In this document: positions 27,214 to 37,561 of the stretch, in pieces
Position numbering within the stretch: position 1 is the first letter of the stretch
How the letters are laid out: each line of letters starts with the position of its first letter
Assembly: GCF_037265215.1 (NCBI RefSeq)
Contig: NZ_CP147737.1
Coordinates: 4,558,001 to 4,622,000, forward strand
Source: Xenorhabdus griffiniae
GTDB taxonomy: Bacteria; Pseudomonadota; Gammaproteobacteria; Enterobacterales; Enterobacteriaceae
DNA: 64,000 bases
Direction of reading: 5' to 3'
Notes under the pieces: generated by a model
The model's database searches: none
Told to the model about the DNA's origin: nothing
What the model saw: only the letters and a program-made list of their open reading frames with translations
Program-made: the position numbers and the translations under genes

Positions 27214-27669
27214 TCAGGCGTTATCCTTCTGCTCACCGCGCAGCCGGAACGTGGCCATCATGGTCTGCATTTGTTCCCGCTGTGCCGGTGTCATCGCTCC
27301 CTGACAGGAGCCGGTGAAAATCAGCACGTCCTTGGGCGCATTCAGCATCATCATCAGTTGGTGCACCGTTCCATTTGGGGCACGCCAGCGAAATTCAAAC
27401 GTCTCCGTTTCAAACCCGTTCAGCGCCCCCGATTCATGGGCTATCGCTTCATAATCTTTTAATTGCTTGCCAATTGCGGTCATTTCCCGCTCGGCAAACT
27501 GGCTGAATGTCAGTCCCCACGGTAAATTATCGCGGGAGATGGTGAAACTGGTGCCATTTTTTTCATCGCTGCTGTTCAACACCAGAATACTGGCATCCTG
27601 CCAGCTGGCCGGCAGCATGATGGTGCCCTGATTAAAGTGAAAAGGGGTGAGATCAAGTTGATTGTTCAT
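27214..27669 (-). CDS. EagR/DcrB-type (DUF1795) chaperone of the Rhs effector
   Basis: A protein of 151 residues from the chosen start MNNQLDLTPF, which has AAGGAA at the right spacing; the frame is open a further 21 codons upstream without a good ribosome site. DcrB/DUF1795-family proteins of this size (Eag) bind the N-terminal transmembrane helices of PAAR-Rhs effectors and load them on VgrG. Visible family features are FTISRDNLPWGLTFSQFAERE and the C-terminal half MLNAPKDVLIFTGSC. It is 14 bp upstream of rhs and downstream of vgrG, exactly the expected partner position. Confidence 0.88.
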   Translation of the reverse strand: MNNQLDLTPFHFNQGTIMLPASWQDASILVLNSSDEKNGTSFTISRDNLPWGLTFSQFAEREMTAIGKQLKDYEAIAHESGALNGFETETFEFRWRAPNGTVHQLMMMLNAPKDVLIFTGSCQGAMTPAQREQMQTMMATFRLRGEQKDNA

Positions 27670-27706
27670 GGAAGTTCCTTCTTGCTGCAATTTAAAAATC
27701 AATGTG

Positions 27707-29881
27707 TTATTTGTTGATGTTAACCTGGCCACCTAATACGGTGACCCCGCTGTCGTTTAGCTCAATACTGGCCCCTCCAAACGAAATTTTGATGCTGGTT
27801 TTCGTCATCTGGAGGGTGCCGCTGCCCACTTTCAGCGTGATATCATCTTCCGCTTCATATAATTGTGTTCCCGCTCCGGCTTTACCTGCCGTGGCTTTCA
27901 CCTGTACCACATTGGCTTCCGTACTGCGTGTCTGACCGATGGTTTCTGTCAGGTTGCCTTGCTGCACGGTTTTGAATTCATCACCTGTCTGGATTGTCAA
28001 AGTCCGGTCGCCTGCCTCCACCACCAGACTCTGGGCATTTTTAACTGTGGTGTGCATATCCTTCTGCGCATGCAACGCCAGCCGCTCACTGCCTTTGGCA
28101 TCTTCAAACAGCAACTCGTTATACCCTTCGCCCTTATGGGTTTTGGAACGGAAGGCCATCTGGGTTTTGCTGCCCGGCAGCCCGCCTGGCGGGATATTGC
28201 TGGCGTGGTAAGTCCGGCCGGTGACGATGGGTTGATCCGGATCACCATGCAGAAAATCGACGACGACTTCCTGACCGATACGCGGGATGGCCAGCATGCC
28301 CCAGCCCTGGCCCGCCCACGGTTGGGTGACGCGTATCCAGCAGGAGCTGTGGTCATCGCTCTTGCCGTAGCGGTCCCACGGGAACTGGAGGCGGATACGG
28401 CCATACTGGTCACAGAAGATTTCTTCCCCCGCTGGGCCAACCACTTTGGCAATCTGTGGGCCGTCGATGACTGGTTTTGGCAGTGGCGCAGGACGCCAGT
28501 TCTGGTTATGGCGGATAAAGTGGAAGTGGCTGTTCAGGGTGGTGCCTGTGCCGCTATTGGCGGTTTCCAGCGCCTGCGGCTGACTGCCGGAATGACGGGT
28601 TCCCACCACTTGCCACGGTTGGTTCAGGTCGGCGCGCGGGTGGTTGCTCAGGGTGAATAATTTACCTGGCTGGATGGCAATGGCATGACCGCTACCTTGC
28701 CCGGTCATAGCATTGTTGCGCAGGGCTTCCAGCCGGTAACGGGTAAAATCTTTCCCGTGCGCTTCATCTTTAAAACGCCCCGGATAGTCGTAGTGCTCGT
28801 AATACCTCTGTTGCAGGGTGTCTTCCTTCATCTGCTGGCTGAATTCGGCCGGCCAGGCTGGGTTTTTGAAAGTGTAATCTTTCAGTTGCACCCGGGCCGG
28901 TCGCACCTGGGCGCTACAGGTCAGGCTGCTGATGGCGGGTTCTCCCACGGTGCTTGCATCACCCGGCTGGTAAGGGAACACCTTGTCCGGTGGCACCGAA
29001 CCACAGTCATCGGCAAACACCAGCGTGTTACGCCCGTTACCACACTCAAAGAAGTAGAAAATCCCCTCTTCGGCCGTCAGCCGTTGCAGAAACGCGAAAT
29101 CACTTTCCTGATATTGCACACAAAATTCTCGTTCCGGGTGCGGATGGCGCAGGCTGAAGACGACATCACGGATACGGTGCTCTTTCAGGATTGTGGTGAT
29201 AATCGCGGCAATGTTCAGTTGCTGGAAGATGCGTGAGTTTTGCCGCAACGTGGTACGCCACAGATCCGGGCGAATGCTCATCTGGTAGGTGGTCTGGTGC
29301 AACCCGGTGTTACCCTGCTCAAAGCTGGCCACCACCCCCGTGATGCTGCGCTGTTCAATGCCCTCCTGCAAAATGGTCAGTGTCGCCGTGCGATCCAGTA
29401 CTGCCGGAAAATCGATGGACGGATCAGCACTGGCCAACCCCACTTCCAGTTGGAATGGCTGGGAAAAGTGTTCACTCAGGGTGAAATCGGTGACGACAAA
29501 AGTTTGGGGCGACAGGCCACCGGCGGTCAGGGTAAATTGCAGACCGCTGGGCGAGCTTCCAACGCCAGGCAACTGACTGACTTTTTGCAGGGCTTTGGCG
29601 GCGGTGCTGTGTCCGGCGGCCGCTTTTTGAGCCAGCCCGCCTGCAAAACCGCCACTTGTGATACCGTTCCCGATACCACCTGGCAGCCCGGCGGATTGTC
29701 CCCGTGAAACAAAAGACTGCCCCTGCTTCAGTTTGGCGAGTCTCTCTTTATCGGCGGCGCGTCTGGCCAATTTGTCGGCGAGATCTTTTCCGCCTTGTCT
29801 CAGCGGGTCGGCAGCTTCTTTTCCTTGCTGAACAAAAGATAGCCCCTGCTGTAACTTATCGAAGATTTTTTTCTCTGACAT
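27707..29881 (-). CDS. vgrG: VgrG, T6SS spike protein with N-terminal extension
   Basis: A 724-residue VgrG (gp27/gp5-like) forming the trimeric needle tip of the type VI secretion system. The usual VgrG start (LQFTLTAGGLSPQTFVVTDF) comes only at residue 114; before it is a charged, Gly/Ala-rich extension with the motif QG-x-SFV-x2-G twice (residues 12-20 and 53-61). Further on are the gp27-like domain, the OB-fold with DQYGRIRLQFPWDRYGKSDDHSSCWIRV-type sequence, and the beta-helix end. The start MSEKKIF (29881) is preceded by AGGAAG; an upstream in-frame ATG at 29962 has no good site. First gene of the vgrG-eagR-rhs unit. Confidence 0.93.
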   Translation of the reverse strand: MSEKKIFDKLQQGLSFVQQGKEAADPLRQGGKDLADKLARRAADKERLAKLKQGQSFVSRGQSAGLPGGIGNGITSGGFAGGLAQKAAAGHSTAAKALQKVSQLPGVGSSPSGLQFTLTAGGLSPQTFVVTDFTLSEHFSQPFQLEVGLASADPSIDFPAVLDRTATLTILQEGIEQRSITGVVASFEQGNTGLHQTTYQMSIRPDLWRTTLRQNSRIFQQLNIAAIITTILKEHRIRDVVFSLRHPHPEREFCVQYQESDFAFLQRLTAEEGIFYFFECGNGRNTLVFADDCGSVPPDKVFPYQPGDASTVGEPAISSLTCSAQVRPARVQLKDYTFKNPAWPAEFSQQMKEDTLQQRYYEHYDYPGRFKDEAHGKDFTRYRLEALRNNAMTGQGSGHAIAIQPGKLFTLSNHPRADLNQPWQVVGTRHSGSQPQALETANSGTGTTLNSHFHFIRHNQNWRPAPLPKPVIDGPQIAKVVGPAGEEIFCDQYGRIRLQFPWDRYGKSDDHSSCWIRVTQPWAGQGWGMLAIPRIGQEVVVDFLHGDPDQPIVTGRTYHASNIPPGGLPGSKTQMAFRSKTHKGEGYNELLFEDAKGSERLALHAQKDMHTTVKNAQSLVVEAGDRTLTIQTGDEFKTVQQGNLTETIGQTRSTEANVVQVKATAGKAGAGTQLYEAEDDITLKVGSGTLQMTKTSIKISFGGASIELNDSGVTVLGGQVNINK

Positions 29882-30540
29882 GGTTATCTTCCTGAAATAA
29901 TGACGAACACGATGGCGTCGGTTATCCCGCCTGATTGCACAGCAAGCCATAACATCCGACACAAGAGTTAAAGTTAATTCATGCTGTCTCTGACAACTTT
30001 GTTAATTAAGTCCGCAAGTTGTTGCCTTATCGCTGGCTCATTAGCGGAACAAACGCAAATATTACGCCGTGGTAGGGCGATAATTTGTAAAGACGTTGTT
30101 GCCCGAATTGTTCGGAATTCATGGTGAATAAAAGGGGGATAATAAATAGTGAACATGTAAAAACCAAATTCACACAAGTGAAATAAAATGTTGCCATCAA
30201 CAATGGCGGAATAAAAAGTTAAAATCATTGCTTCACTGGCGAAATATGCTGTTTTTTATAAAGGTTCAACGCATTGTTTTGCTTATTTTATCTGAAGGTG
30301 AAAGGTTTATTTTTTAAGGACATGATTTATTTATAAATATATAAAATTCACTGCTTTGGGGAGTATGATCATTTTTATTTTATGATCATGATCACGAAAA
30401 TTATTTTTGAAAGAATAAAATAATTATTAACGCCATCATTAAATAAATCGCCATAACAAAAAATATCGATTTCATTCAGGTTAAAATATAGCAAAATCAA
30501 TATAAACTGGCATATTCAATTTATTTTGTAAACAGTTCAT
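29882..30540. other. AT-rich non-coding region upstream of vgrG
   Basis: About 660 bp without a supported gene, especially AT-rich from 30240 to 30540. It must contain the promoter of the vgrG-eagR-rhs unit. A short open frame on the minus strand (29974-30228) has no recognisable features. Base composition of this kind is typical of H-NS-silenced accessory promoters, which is inference. Confidence 0.5.
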
Positions 30541-30556
30541 CAACTGAACACCTTAA

Positions 30557-31059
30557 GTGTTAGATTTGCATTGTCAGCGTAACGGTTATGAATTTCACAT
30601 TATCCGCCGTTGGCTTAAGGAGGAAAAACGGTTTTGTATTTGGCTGACGAATTTACCGGTGGAAGAATTTACACTTAATGATGTGATGGATATTTATCGC
30701 TGTCGATGGCAGGTCGAGCTGTTATTTAAGGAGTTGAAATCCCACACAAACTGGCAAGGTTTTGCCACCCGGAAAGACTCGTTAGTTACCGGACTTATCT
30801 GGTCAAGTCTGCTCACCTTACTGGTCAGACGGACAATGGCAGATTATTTCCGGAGGTTTCCTTACTTAAAGCGGCGCAAAATACGGATACCTGGTTACGG
30901 CCAATAATTAAAAACCTGCTACAAAGGGCATGGTCAGAAACCTGTTTTTGGCTGGAAAAAGCCAAGGATTATTTATACCGGAATGCCTTCAAAACCCGAC
31001 AAAGAAAGTCATGTAAAAACAAGACATTGGAAGCGTGTTTTGAAAGGCTTAATTTTTAA
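30557..31059 (+). pseudogene. IS4-family transposase, C-terminal remnant with frameshift
   Basis: The reading from 30557 to 30907 contains the IS4 YREK signature in YRCRWQVELLFKELKSHTNW (Y-x2-R-x3-E-x6-K). After a frameshift the end continues in another frame (LLQRAWSETCFWLEKAKDYL...FKTRQRKS, then ACFERLNF) to TAA at 31057-31059. The N-terminal catalytic Asp residues are missing, so the gene is dead. It abuts the conserved Rhs-immunity terminator hairpin and seems to have replaced a symE-like neighbour. Confidence 0.8.
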
Positions 31060-31092
31060 CATCCTGTATATGAACGGCTCTTAAAAAAGAAG

Positions 31093-31124
31093 AAAGCCGG
31101 AAGATCATGGAGATCTTTCCGGCT
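31093..31124. terminator. Conserved Rhs-cassette hairpin terminator, fourth copy
   Basis: AAAGCCGGAAGATC and GATCTTTCCGGCT stem, preceded by GGCTCTTAAAAAAGAAG exactly as after the symE copies. It shows that the sequence beside it (31164-31590) belonged to the same kind of toxin-tip unit. Confidence 0.75.
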
Positions 31125-31163
31125 GATTTCATGGATTATTAATCTCTACTTTAGGACGATACT

Positions 31164-31450
31164 TTATATTTTACTTTTATCGGAGAAAGCCATAGATATA
31201 AGCTCTTCAAAATCACTATTTTTATTTAAATTACCAAGCTTGAATGCCGTTGATATATAATTAGAAAAAATAAACATATATTTTGATGCTGTTTTTTCAG
31301 CATCAAACCTATTATTTTCCACCTTTTCACCAGTATATATTCCCTCACTATCTTTCCTTCCAATAAAAATAGAAAATCAATATCATAAAAACAAGAGTAA
31401 TTTCCACTGTAATCTTCTGAATCAAACAGCCTGCCGGGATATGAAAGCAT
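31164..31450 (-). pseudogene. Immunity-gene remnant (tip C)
   Basis: The minus-strand frame opens at ATG 31448-31450 (MLSYPGRLFDSEDYSGNYSC...). About 31350 the coding sense passes to another frame, reading GEKVENNRFDAEKTASKYMF, then NYISTAFKLGNLNKN, and ending at TAA 31164-31166. One small indel therefore breaks an AT-rich gene of about 95 residues. Position after a toxin C-terminus and before the cassette hairpin identifies it as an immunity gene; family unknown. Confidence 0.6.
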
Positions 31451-31491
31451 TCTAACGGTTTGTATTTCTGGAAAATATTACTTGGATTCGC

Positions 31492-31590
31492 CTAATAAGT
31501 GTTTCTAAATTTAGTTGCTTGATCACCTGTTATTTTTCCATGCCCAATACTCTCATCCCAATATTGAGCTGCGCCTCCTTTACTAAATAG
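31492..31590 (-). pseudogene. Rhs toxin-tip C-terminal remnant (tip C)
   Basis: The last 32 residues of a protein: LFSKGGAAQYWDESIGHGKI, then TGDQATKFRNTY and a stop, about 40 bp before the immunity remnant. This style of ending is common in polymorphic-toxin tips. The rest was lost to the adjacent IS630-type insertion. It is unlike tips A and B. Confidence 0.55.
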
Positions 31591-31700
31591 CTGTTTCTAA
31601 TGGTAGATCACTGAAAAAAAATAAAAAAGAAAGGAACTCAGTCCAAATTTAGCGATCTGATCAATTGCTAACTATCACAAATGACTAACAGGACTGAGCC

Positions 31701-32345
31701 ATGTTTATCATAGCACCAATACCCCGTCCCGAACGACGTAGAATGCAAAAAGAAATCCAACGGACGTCTGATAAAGGGTATGCCCGTCGGCTGATAACGA
31801 TGCAATTGCTGCACCTAACCATATGCAGCCGCGATAACCCCGTTTTCTATGAAGATGAGGTGGATATTGATCTCAACCCGAAAATCGGGGCCGATTGGAT
31901 CTTGAAAGGGCAACAGAAAAAAGGGGTGACGCCGGGAAACAACGGTAAACATTATCTGGCAGGTGCACTCCACGCAAAGACAAGCCACGTGCTTTATGCC
32001 TCCGGCTCTCAGAAAAATTCCGATGTGTTCATCGCCATGCTGGAAAAACTAAAACGCCATTACCGGAGAGCGAAAACCATTACAATCATTCTGGACAACG
32101 ACATTATTCACAAAAGCCGCCGGACACAACTGTGGTTAAAGAATAACCCTAAATTCAAATTGTTATTCCAGCCGGTTTACTCGCCTTGGGTCAATGTGAT
32201 TGAGAAACGGTGGCACGCCTTACATGAAACGATCACACGCAACCACAAGTGCAGATATATGTGGCAACTTCTCAGGCAGGTTAGGCATTTTATGGGCACG
32301 GTATCACCCTATCCCGGAAATCGGCATGGAATGGCAAAAATGTAG
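31701..32345 (+). pseudogene. IS630-family transposase, internally deleted
   Basis: A 214-residue frame with the catalytic part of IS630/Tc1-type transposases: first Asp region FYEDEVDIDLNPKIGADW, second in TIILDNDIIHKS, and the final Glu in SPWVNVIEKRWHALHETI. Full-length relatives are near 340 residues; here the N-terminal helix-turn-helix part is reduced to about 40 residues and jumps directly to the catalytic domain, so it is an internal deletion. Element ends were not resolved; sequence from about 31604 to 32395 probably belongs to it. The AT-rich 32396-32615 holds nothing recognisable besides the promoter of the next gene. Confidence 0.78.
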
Positions 32346-32615
32346 CACAATTAGGATCAGCTACTTAGGGCAGGCGTTGACCTATAGTTAGTTATGAAAA
32401 ATAAATTTTAAAAATTTAAACTAAGTCAATTAAGTTTAATTTAAATAGCTAAATAAAATTTCATTTATCTGGGTTAAATTAAAAAAACAGAATGGCATGT
32501 TTTTTTAACAATCCAATTTATAAAGTAATTTAAACTATAAGTAAAAATTGATAAAGTACATGAAATGATTAGTTTTTATTTTAGTTAAATCTACTCTAAA
32601 GAAAAGGAGTTTTAA

Positions 32616-32965
32616 ATGGCATGGATTTATCATCAGTACTCAGGTGATTTATATCACAACGAGAAACTAGTTTACCCTCGTGGATATAGTGGGAAAGGAA
32701 TTCATAAAAATAACCCCGCCTCAGAATCGATACGTGGGAAAGGACCTATACCAAGAGGAAGGTATACTATTGGAGGTTATACTAGTAGCAAAGGTGCAAT
32801 GACTATCCATTTAGAACCGGATCAGGGCAATAACATCTACGGAAGAGATCTTTTTAGAATTCATGGTGATAGCCAGGAGAAGCATCAGAAGGTTGTATAA
32901 TTGTCGGTTCTGATGCAAGAAGAGAAATCATAAATTCTATGGATAGAGAATTGATAGTGGAATAG
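32616..32965 (+). pseudogene. Tlde1-type peptidoglycan L,D-transpeptidase effector, frameshifted
   Basis: Starts after AAAGGAG with MAWIYHQYSGDLYHNEKLVY and has PIPRGRYTIGGY and LFRIHGDS, the pattern of the T6SS effector family Tlde1 (DUF2778). The frame ends early at 32900, but shifting by one base near 32875-32882 continues with ASEGCIIVGSDARREI and stops at TAG 32963-32965. The break is between the catalytic His (IHGDS) and Cys (SEGC), so as sequenced no active enzyme can be made. A sequencing error or recent inactivation is possible. The following gene is probably its immunity partner. Confidence 0.72.
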
Positions 32966-32967
32966 AC

Positions 32968-33363
32968 ATGAAAAAAAATATTTTTATCTCAATGTTATTC
33001 ATTTCTAGTGTTGCTTTTTCTTCAACGAAGGATGATTTAGATTATTGTGCCACAGTTGAATCTTGGGCTGCTCAACAAGTAATAGAATCAGCATTTGAGA
33101 AAAATAAACAACTTGATAAGTTAAAAGCGACTTCTTTCCTAATTGAAAGAACCAAATTAATGGATGGCAAAAAAGAAATTAAGTTTGAAGATTGGGGGCA
33201 ATTATATACCCAAACAATTAAAGTCATCATTCCATACATCAATAATCAAAAGAGAGAAGTAACTTTTATTGCATCATCGATTATATCAGCAGAAGAGTGT
33301 TCGTTAGGAATGCCTTCTTATTTTGACATAACACCTGATAATTATATTTTCAATAAAAGATAG
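32968..33363 (+). CDS. Periplasmic immunity-like protein paired with the Tlde1-type effector
   Basis: A 131-residue protein with a clear signal peptide (MKKNIFISMLFISSVAFSS). The mature part is small with two Cys (DYCATVES, EECSLG) that could form a disulfide. It begins 2 bp after the end of the effector frame. Tlde1 acts in the periplasm, so its immunity protein must be exported, consistent with the signal. Function is inferred from pairing and localisation. Confidence 0.68.
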   Translation: MKKNIFISMLFISSVAFSSTKDDLDYCATVESWAAQQVIESAFEKNKQLDKLKATSFLIERTKLMDGKKEIKFEDWGQLYTQTIKVIIPYINNQKREVTFIASSIISAEECSLGMPSYFDITPDNYIFNKR

Positions 33364-33463
33364 AGTTGTTTGCTAAGCAAACGAGTGATGTTATCTCCGT
33401 TTACCTGAGAAAGACGGTAAGAAACTCAACTAAAACGATTTTGATTTATTCAGGCATGGAGGC

Positions 33464-33495
33464 GGCGTCACTTGGTAAAAAATCCAAGTGACGCC
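33464..33495. terminator. Strong hairpin downstream of the immunity-like gene
   Basis: GGCGTCACTTGG and CCAAGTGACGCC form a perfect 12-bp stem around TAAAAAAT, followed by ACCTAAAAAA. It separates the island from metF. The remainder of 33364-33654 holds nothing else recognisable. Confidence 0.6.
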
Positions 33496-33654
33496 ACCTA
33501 AAAAAACTGGATACACCAACTCTGTCACGACTTTGCCTTCTTCTTTTTTCATTATTCCCCAACATGAATTTCTTTCCTGATCACTTTGAATATTCCTCAT
33601 TGGGAATAAGTCATTTCTCGATTGACTAAAAACGCCGCTTCACCCATTCTATTT

Positions 33655-34609
<955 letters not shown>

Positions 34610-34613
34610 CACC

Positions 34614-34645
34614 AAAAAGCCGAACAGTTTCCCATTCGGCTTTTA
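34614..34645. terminator. Bidirectional terminator between metF and ppc
   Basis: AAAAAGCCGAA and TTCGGCTTTT flank a 10-base loop. It lies between the convergent metF and ppc genes and can serve both. Confidence 0.8.
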
Positions 34646-34666
34646 TGATTAAAAAATATTTAAACG

Positions 34667-37303
34667 TTATCCTGTATTACGCATTCCTGCTGCAACACCG
34701 GCAATCGTTACCATCAGCGCTTGTTCAAGATGCGGAGCAGGATTTTCCTGCTGACGAGAACGCTGTAATAATTCGACCTGTAGTACGTTCAACGGATCGG
34801 TATACACGTTACGCAAAGCGATAGATTCAGCGATCCACGGCAAATCTGCCATTAATTGTTCATCCTGCGAAATAGTCAATACCGTTTCGATATCCTCTGC
34901 AAGTTGATTACGCAATTTGACGCCTAAAGGCCACAACTTAGGTTCTACCAAACGCTGATCGTAATATTCTGCTAGCCACAGATCTGCTTTAGCAAACACC
35001 ATCTCCAACATGGCAATACGCGTATTGAAGAATGGCCAATCACGACACATATCCGTTAAAACTGACAAGTTACCGGCATCGATCACCCGTTGCAACGCCG
35101 CCCCCGCGCCTAACCATGCCGGCAACATCAACCGGTTTTGCGTCCAGGCAAATATCCACGGGATCGCGCGCAAACTTTCAACTCCCCCTGTCGGGCGTCG
35201 TTTAGCTGGCCGCGAACCCAAAGGCAGTTTTGCCAACTCTTGCTCTGGCGTCGCTGCGCGAAAATAAGGCACAAATTCCGGTTGCTCACGGACATAATCA
35301 CGATACATGTCACAGGAAACATCAGAGAGTGTATCCATAATCTGCTGCCATTCCGGTTTCGGCTCTGGTGGCGGCAATAAGTTTGCTTCCAGGATCGCAC
35401 TGGCATACAAGGCCAAACTGCTGATCGTGACCTGCGGCAAACCAAATTTAAAACGGATCATTTCCCCCTGTTCCGTTACCCGAAACCCGCCTTTCAAGCT
35501 ACCCGGCGGTTGGGAGAGCAAAGCCGAATGGGCTGGAGCACCACCACGGCCAATCGTGCCCCCACGTCCGTGGAACAGAGTGAGTGTCACGCCTTCTTTT
35601 TCACACACTTTGATTAATGCATCCTGTGCCCGATATTGTGCCCACGACGCTGCCATCACTCCGGCATCTTTGGCTGAATCAGAATAACCAATCATCACCA
35701 TCTGCTTATCCTTAATCAGATCGCGATACCACCCAATCCCCAACAGTTTTTCAATCACACCTTCTGCATTATTCAAGTCATCAAGGGTTTCGAACAACGG
35801 CGCAACAGGCAATGACAATGGACATCCCGCCTCTTTCAACAATAACTTCACCGCCAAGACATCAGAAGGAACTTTCGCCATGGAAATAACATAAGCTGCA
35901 ATCGAATCTTGGGGTGATTCAGCAATGACCTTGCAGGTATCGAAAACTTCTTGCGTTTCTACGCTCGGCTGCCAATCACGTGGGATCAGAGGGCGTTTTG
36001 ATTGCAACTCTCTCAGCAGAAATGCCTGCTTTTCGGCTTCAGGCCAGCTCGCATAGTCTCCCATTTCCAGATATTGCGTCAGTTCAGCAATCGCATCGCG
36101 ATGGCGGGTACTTTCCTGACGGATATCAATACGTACCAAAGATAAACCAAAGCAACGAATGCGGCGCAAAGTATCCAGCAATTGGCCGTTTGCGATAATT
36201 TCCATCCCGCAAGCTTTCAATGATTGATAACAAGCATAGAGTGGTTGCCATAACTGTTCGTTATGCAAAAGTAGATCCGCGGGTGGTAAAGTTTGCTCGC
36301 CTTTAAGACGTTTTTCCAGATAAGCCAGTGTGTTACTTAATTGCGTGCGCAATTGTTTGGCAATTTCACGGTAAGGCTCCAAAACATGCTCACCTCCTGC
36401 CAGTTGGCGAAGTTCAGGCGTACATTCCGACATGGAAAGCTCAGAAACTAAAATCTGAATATCTTTCAGGAACAGATCGGCGGCTTTCCAACGGCTCAGC
36501 AATAAGACATGACGGGTAATCTCGGCGGTAACGTTAGGATTACCATCACGATCGCCTCCCATCCAAGAGGTGAAACGTACTGGTACAGCTTCCACCGGCA
36601 AACTATGACCAATGGATCCTTCCAGTTGTTCATTGAACTCACGCAGGAATGCCGGCACACCTTCCCACAAGCTGTTTTCAACCACAGCAAAACCCCATTT
36701 TGCTTCATCAATTGGGGTGGGACGATTCTTACGGATTTCATCAGTATGCCATGATTGGGCAATCAACTGACGCAATCGGCGGATGATGTTATTGCGTTCA
36801 TAATCGGCCAAATCGTCATGATCAAGCTGTGCCAGACAGCCATTAACTTCAACCAACTTATGAATCAGGGTACGGCGGGCAATCTCTGTCGGATGAGCGG
36901 TCAGAACCAATTCAATCGCCAGTTCATTGACCGCTTTGATCAGATCATCATTGCTGAATTGCTTGTCTTTGAGCCGGTTGAACAGCGCTGCCAGCGCGAC
37001 CGGATTACTTGCCGCTTCGCCGTGTGGCGAAATGCTGTGATATTGTTCGGCAACGTTAGCCAGATTTAAAAACTGGTTAAACGCACGGGCCACAGGCAAT
37101 AATTCATCATTGGATAAATTTTCTAACGTCGATAAAAGCTGCTGACGGTGGGTTTCGTTACCTGCACGGGATGATTTAGATAACTTCCTGATCGTTTCAA
37201 CTTTATCAAGAATATCTTCTCCCAAAGCTTCTTTAATTGTATCGCCCAGCAACTTACCGAGCATACTGACATTACTTCGCATTGCGGAATATTGTTGATT
37301 CAT
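34667..37303 (-). CDS. ppc: Phosphoenolpyruvate carboxylase
   Basis: Anaplerotic enzyme making oxaloacetate from PEP and bicarbonate. The chosen start [11 protein letters not shown] gives 878 residues, matching the E. coli N-terminus and length; the frame is open 44 codons further but without homology. Signatures: VLTAHPTEI with the catalytic His near residue 138, [14 protein letters not shown], and [14 protein letters not shown] near 580. The C-terminus ends in MRNTG as expected for the effector-binding end. Confidence 0.97.
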   Translation of the reverse strand: MNQQYSAMRSNVSMLGKLLGDTIKEALGEDILDKVETIRKLSKSSRAGNETHRQQLLSTLENLSNDELLPVARAFNQFLNLANVAEQYHSISPHGEAASNPVALAALFNRLKDKQFSNDDLIKAVNELAIELVLTAHPTEIARRTLIHKLVEVNGCLAQLDHDDLADYERNNIIRRLRQLIAQSWHTDEIRKNRPTPIDEAKWGFAVVENSLWEGVPAFLREFNEQLEGSIGHSLPVEAVPVRFTSWMGGDRDGNPNVTAEITRHVLLLSRWKAADLFLKDIQILVSELSMSECTPELRQLAGGEHVLEPYREIAKQLRTQLSNTLAYLEKRLKGEQTLPPADLLLHNEQLWQPLYACYQSLKACGMEIIANGQLLDTLRRIRCFGLSLVRIDIRQESTRHRDAIAELTQYLEMGDYASWPEAEKQAFLLRELQSKRPLIPRDWQPSVETQEVFDTCKVIAESPQDSIAAYVISMAKVPSDVLAVKLLLKEAGCPLSLPVAPLFETLDDLNNAEGVIEKLLGIGWYRDLIKDKQMVMIGYSDSAKDAGVMAASWAQYRAQDALIKVCEKEGVTLTLFHGRGGTIGRGGAPAHSALLSQPPGSLKGGFRVTEQGEMIRFKFGLPQVTISSLALYASAILEANLLPPPEPKPEWQQIMDTLSDVSCDMYRDYVREQPEFVPYFRAATPEQELAKLPLGSRPAKRRPTGGVESLRAIPWIFAWTQNRLMLPAWLGAGAALQRVIDAGNLSVLTDMCRDWPFFNTRIAMLEMVFAKADLWLAEYYDQRLVEPKLWPLGVKLRNQLAEDIETVLTISQDEQLMADLPWIAESIALRNVYTDPLNVLQVELLQRSRQQENPAPHLEQALMVTIAGVAAGMRNTG

Positions 37304-37416
37304 GTGGTTCCTGGCCTTGTGTTGCTGTATGTCACCTATCTCACCAATGGATTGGCTTACCCTTATGTTCTGTCTAAATATTTCATATTTTGCTGTAGAG
37401 CCTGTTCTTCTATTTA

Positions 37417-37486
37417 TATACCAATCTAACTTCAAGCTGCGTGTGATATCGTGTTGTAAATTGCAGCTTGAAGTTTAATGCGTATA
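37417..37486. repeat. TATACC-ended palindromic repeat, copy 2 (short form)
   Basis: A 70-bp version with the same ends as 2158-2323 (TATACCAATCTAACTTCAAG at left, GCTTGAAGTTTAATGCGTATA-like end at right) but lacking the inner TCTCCCCGC hairpins. It lies upstream of ppc, between ppc and metL. Confidence 0.78.
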
Positions 37487-37561
37487 TTCATATCAGAAAA
37501 CAAACAACTTGGGCGAATTTTAAAGCCTGATCGCTCAATATCTCTCCTACCGAGAGATAGG

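Noticed and set aside
29974..30228. 84-codon frame upstream of vgrG
   Set aside because: No recognisable motif, no good ribosome site, and it lies in the AT-rich promoter region.
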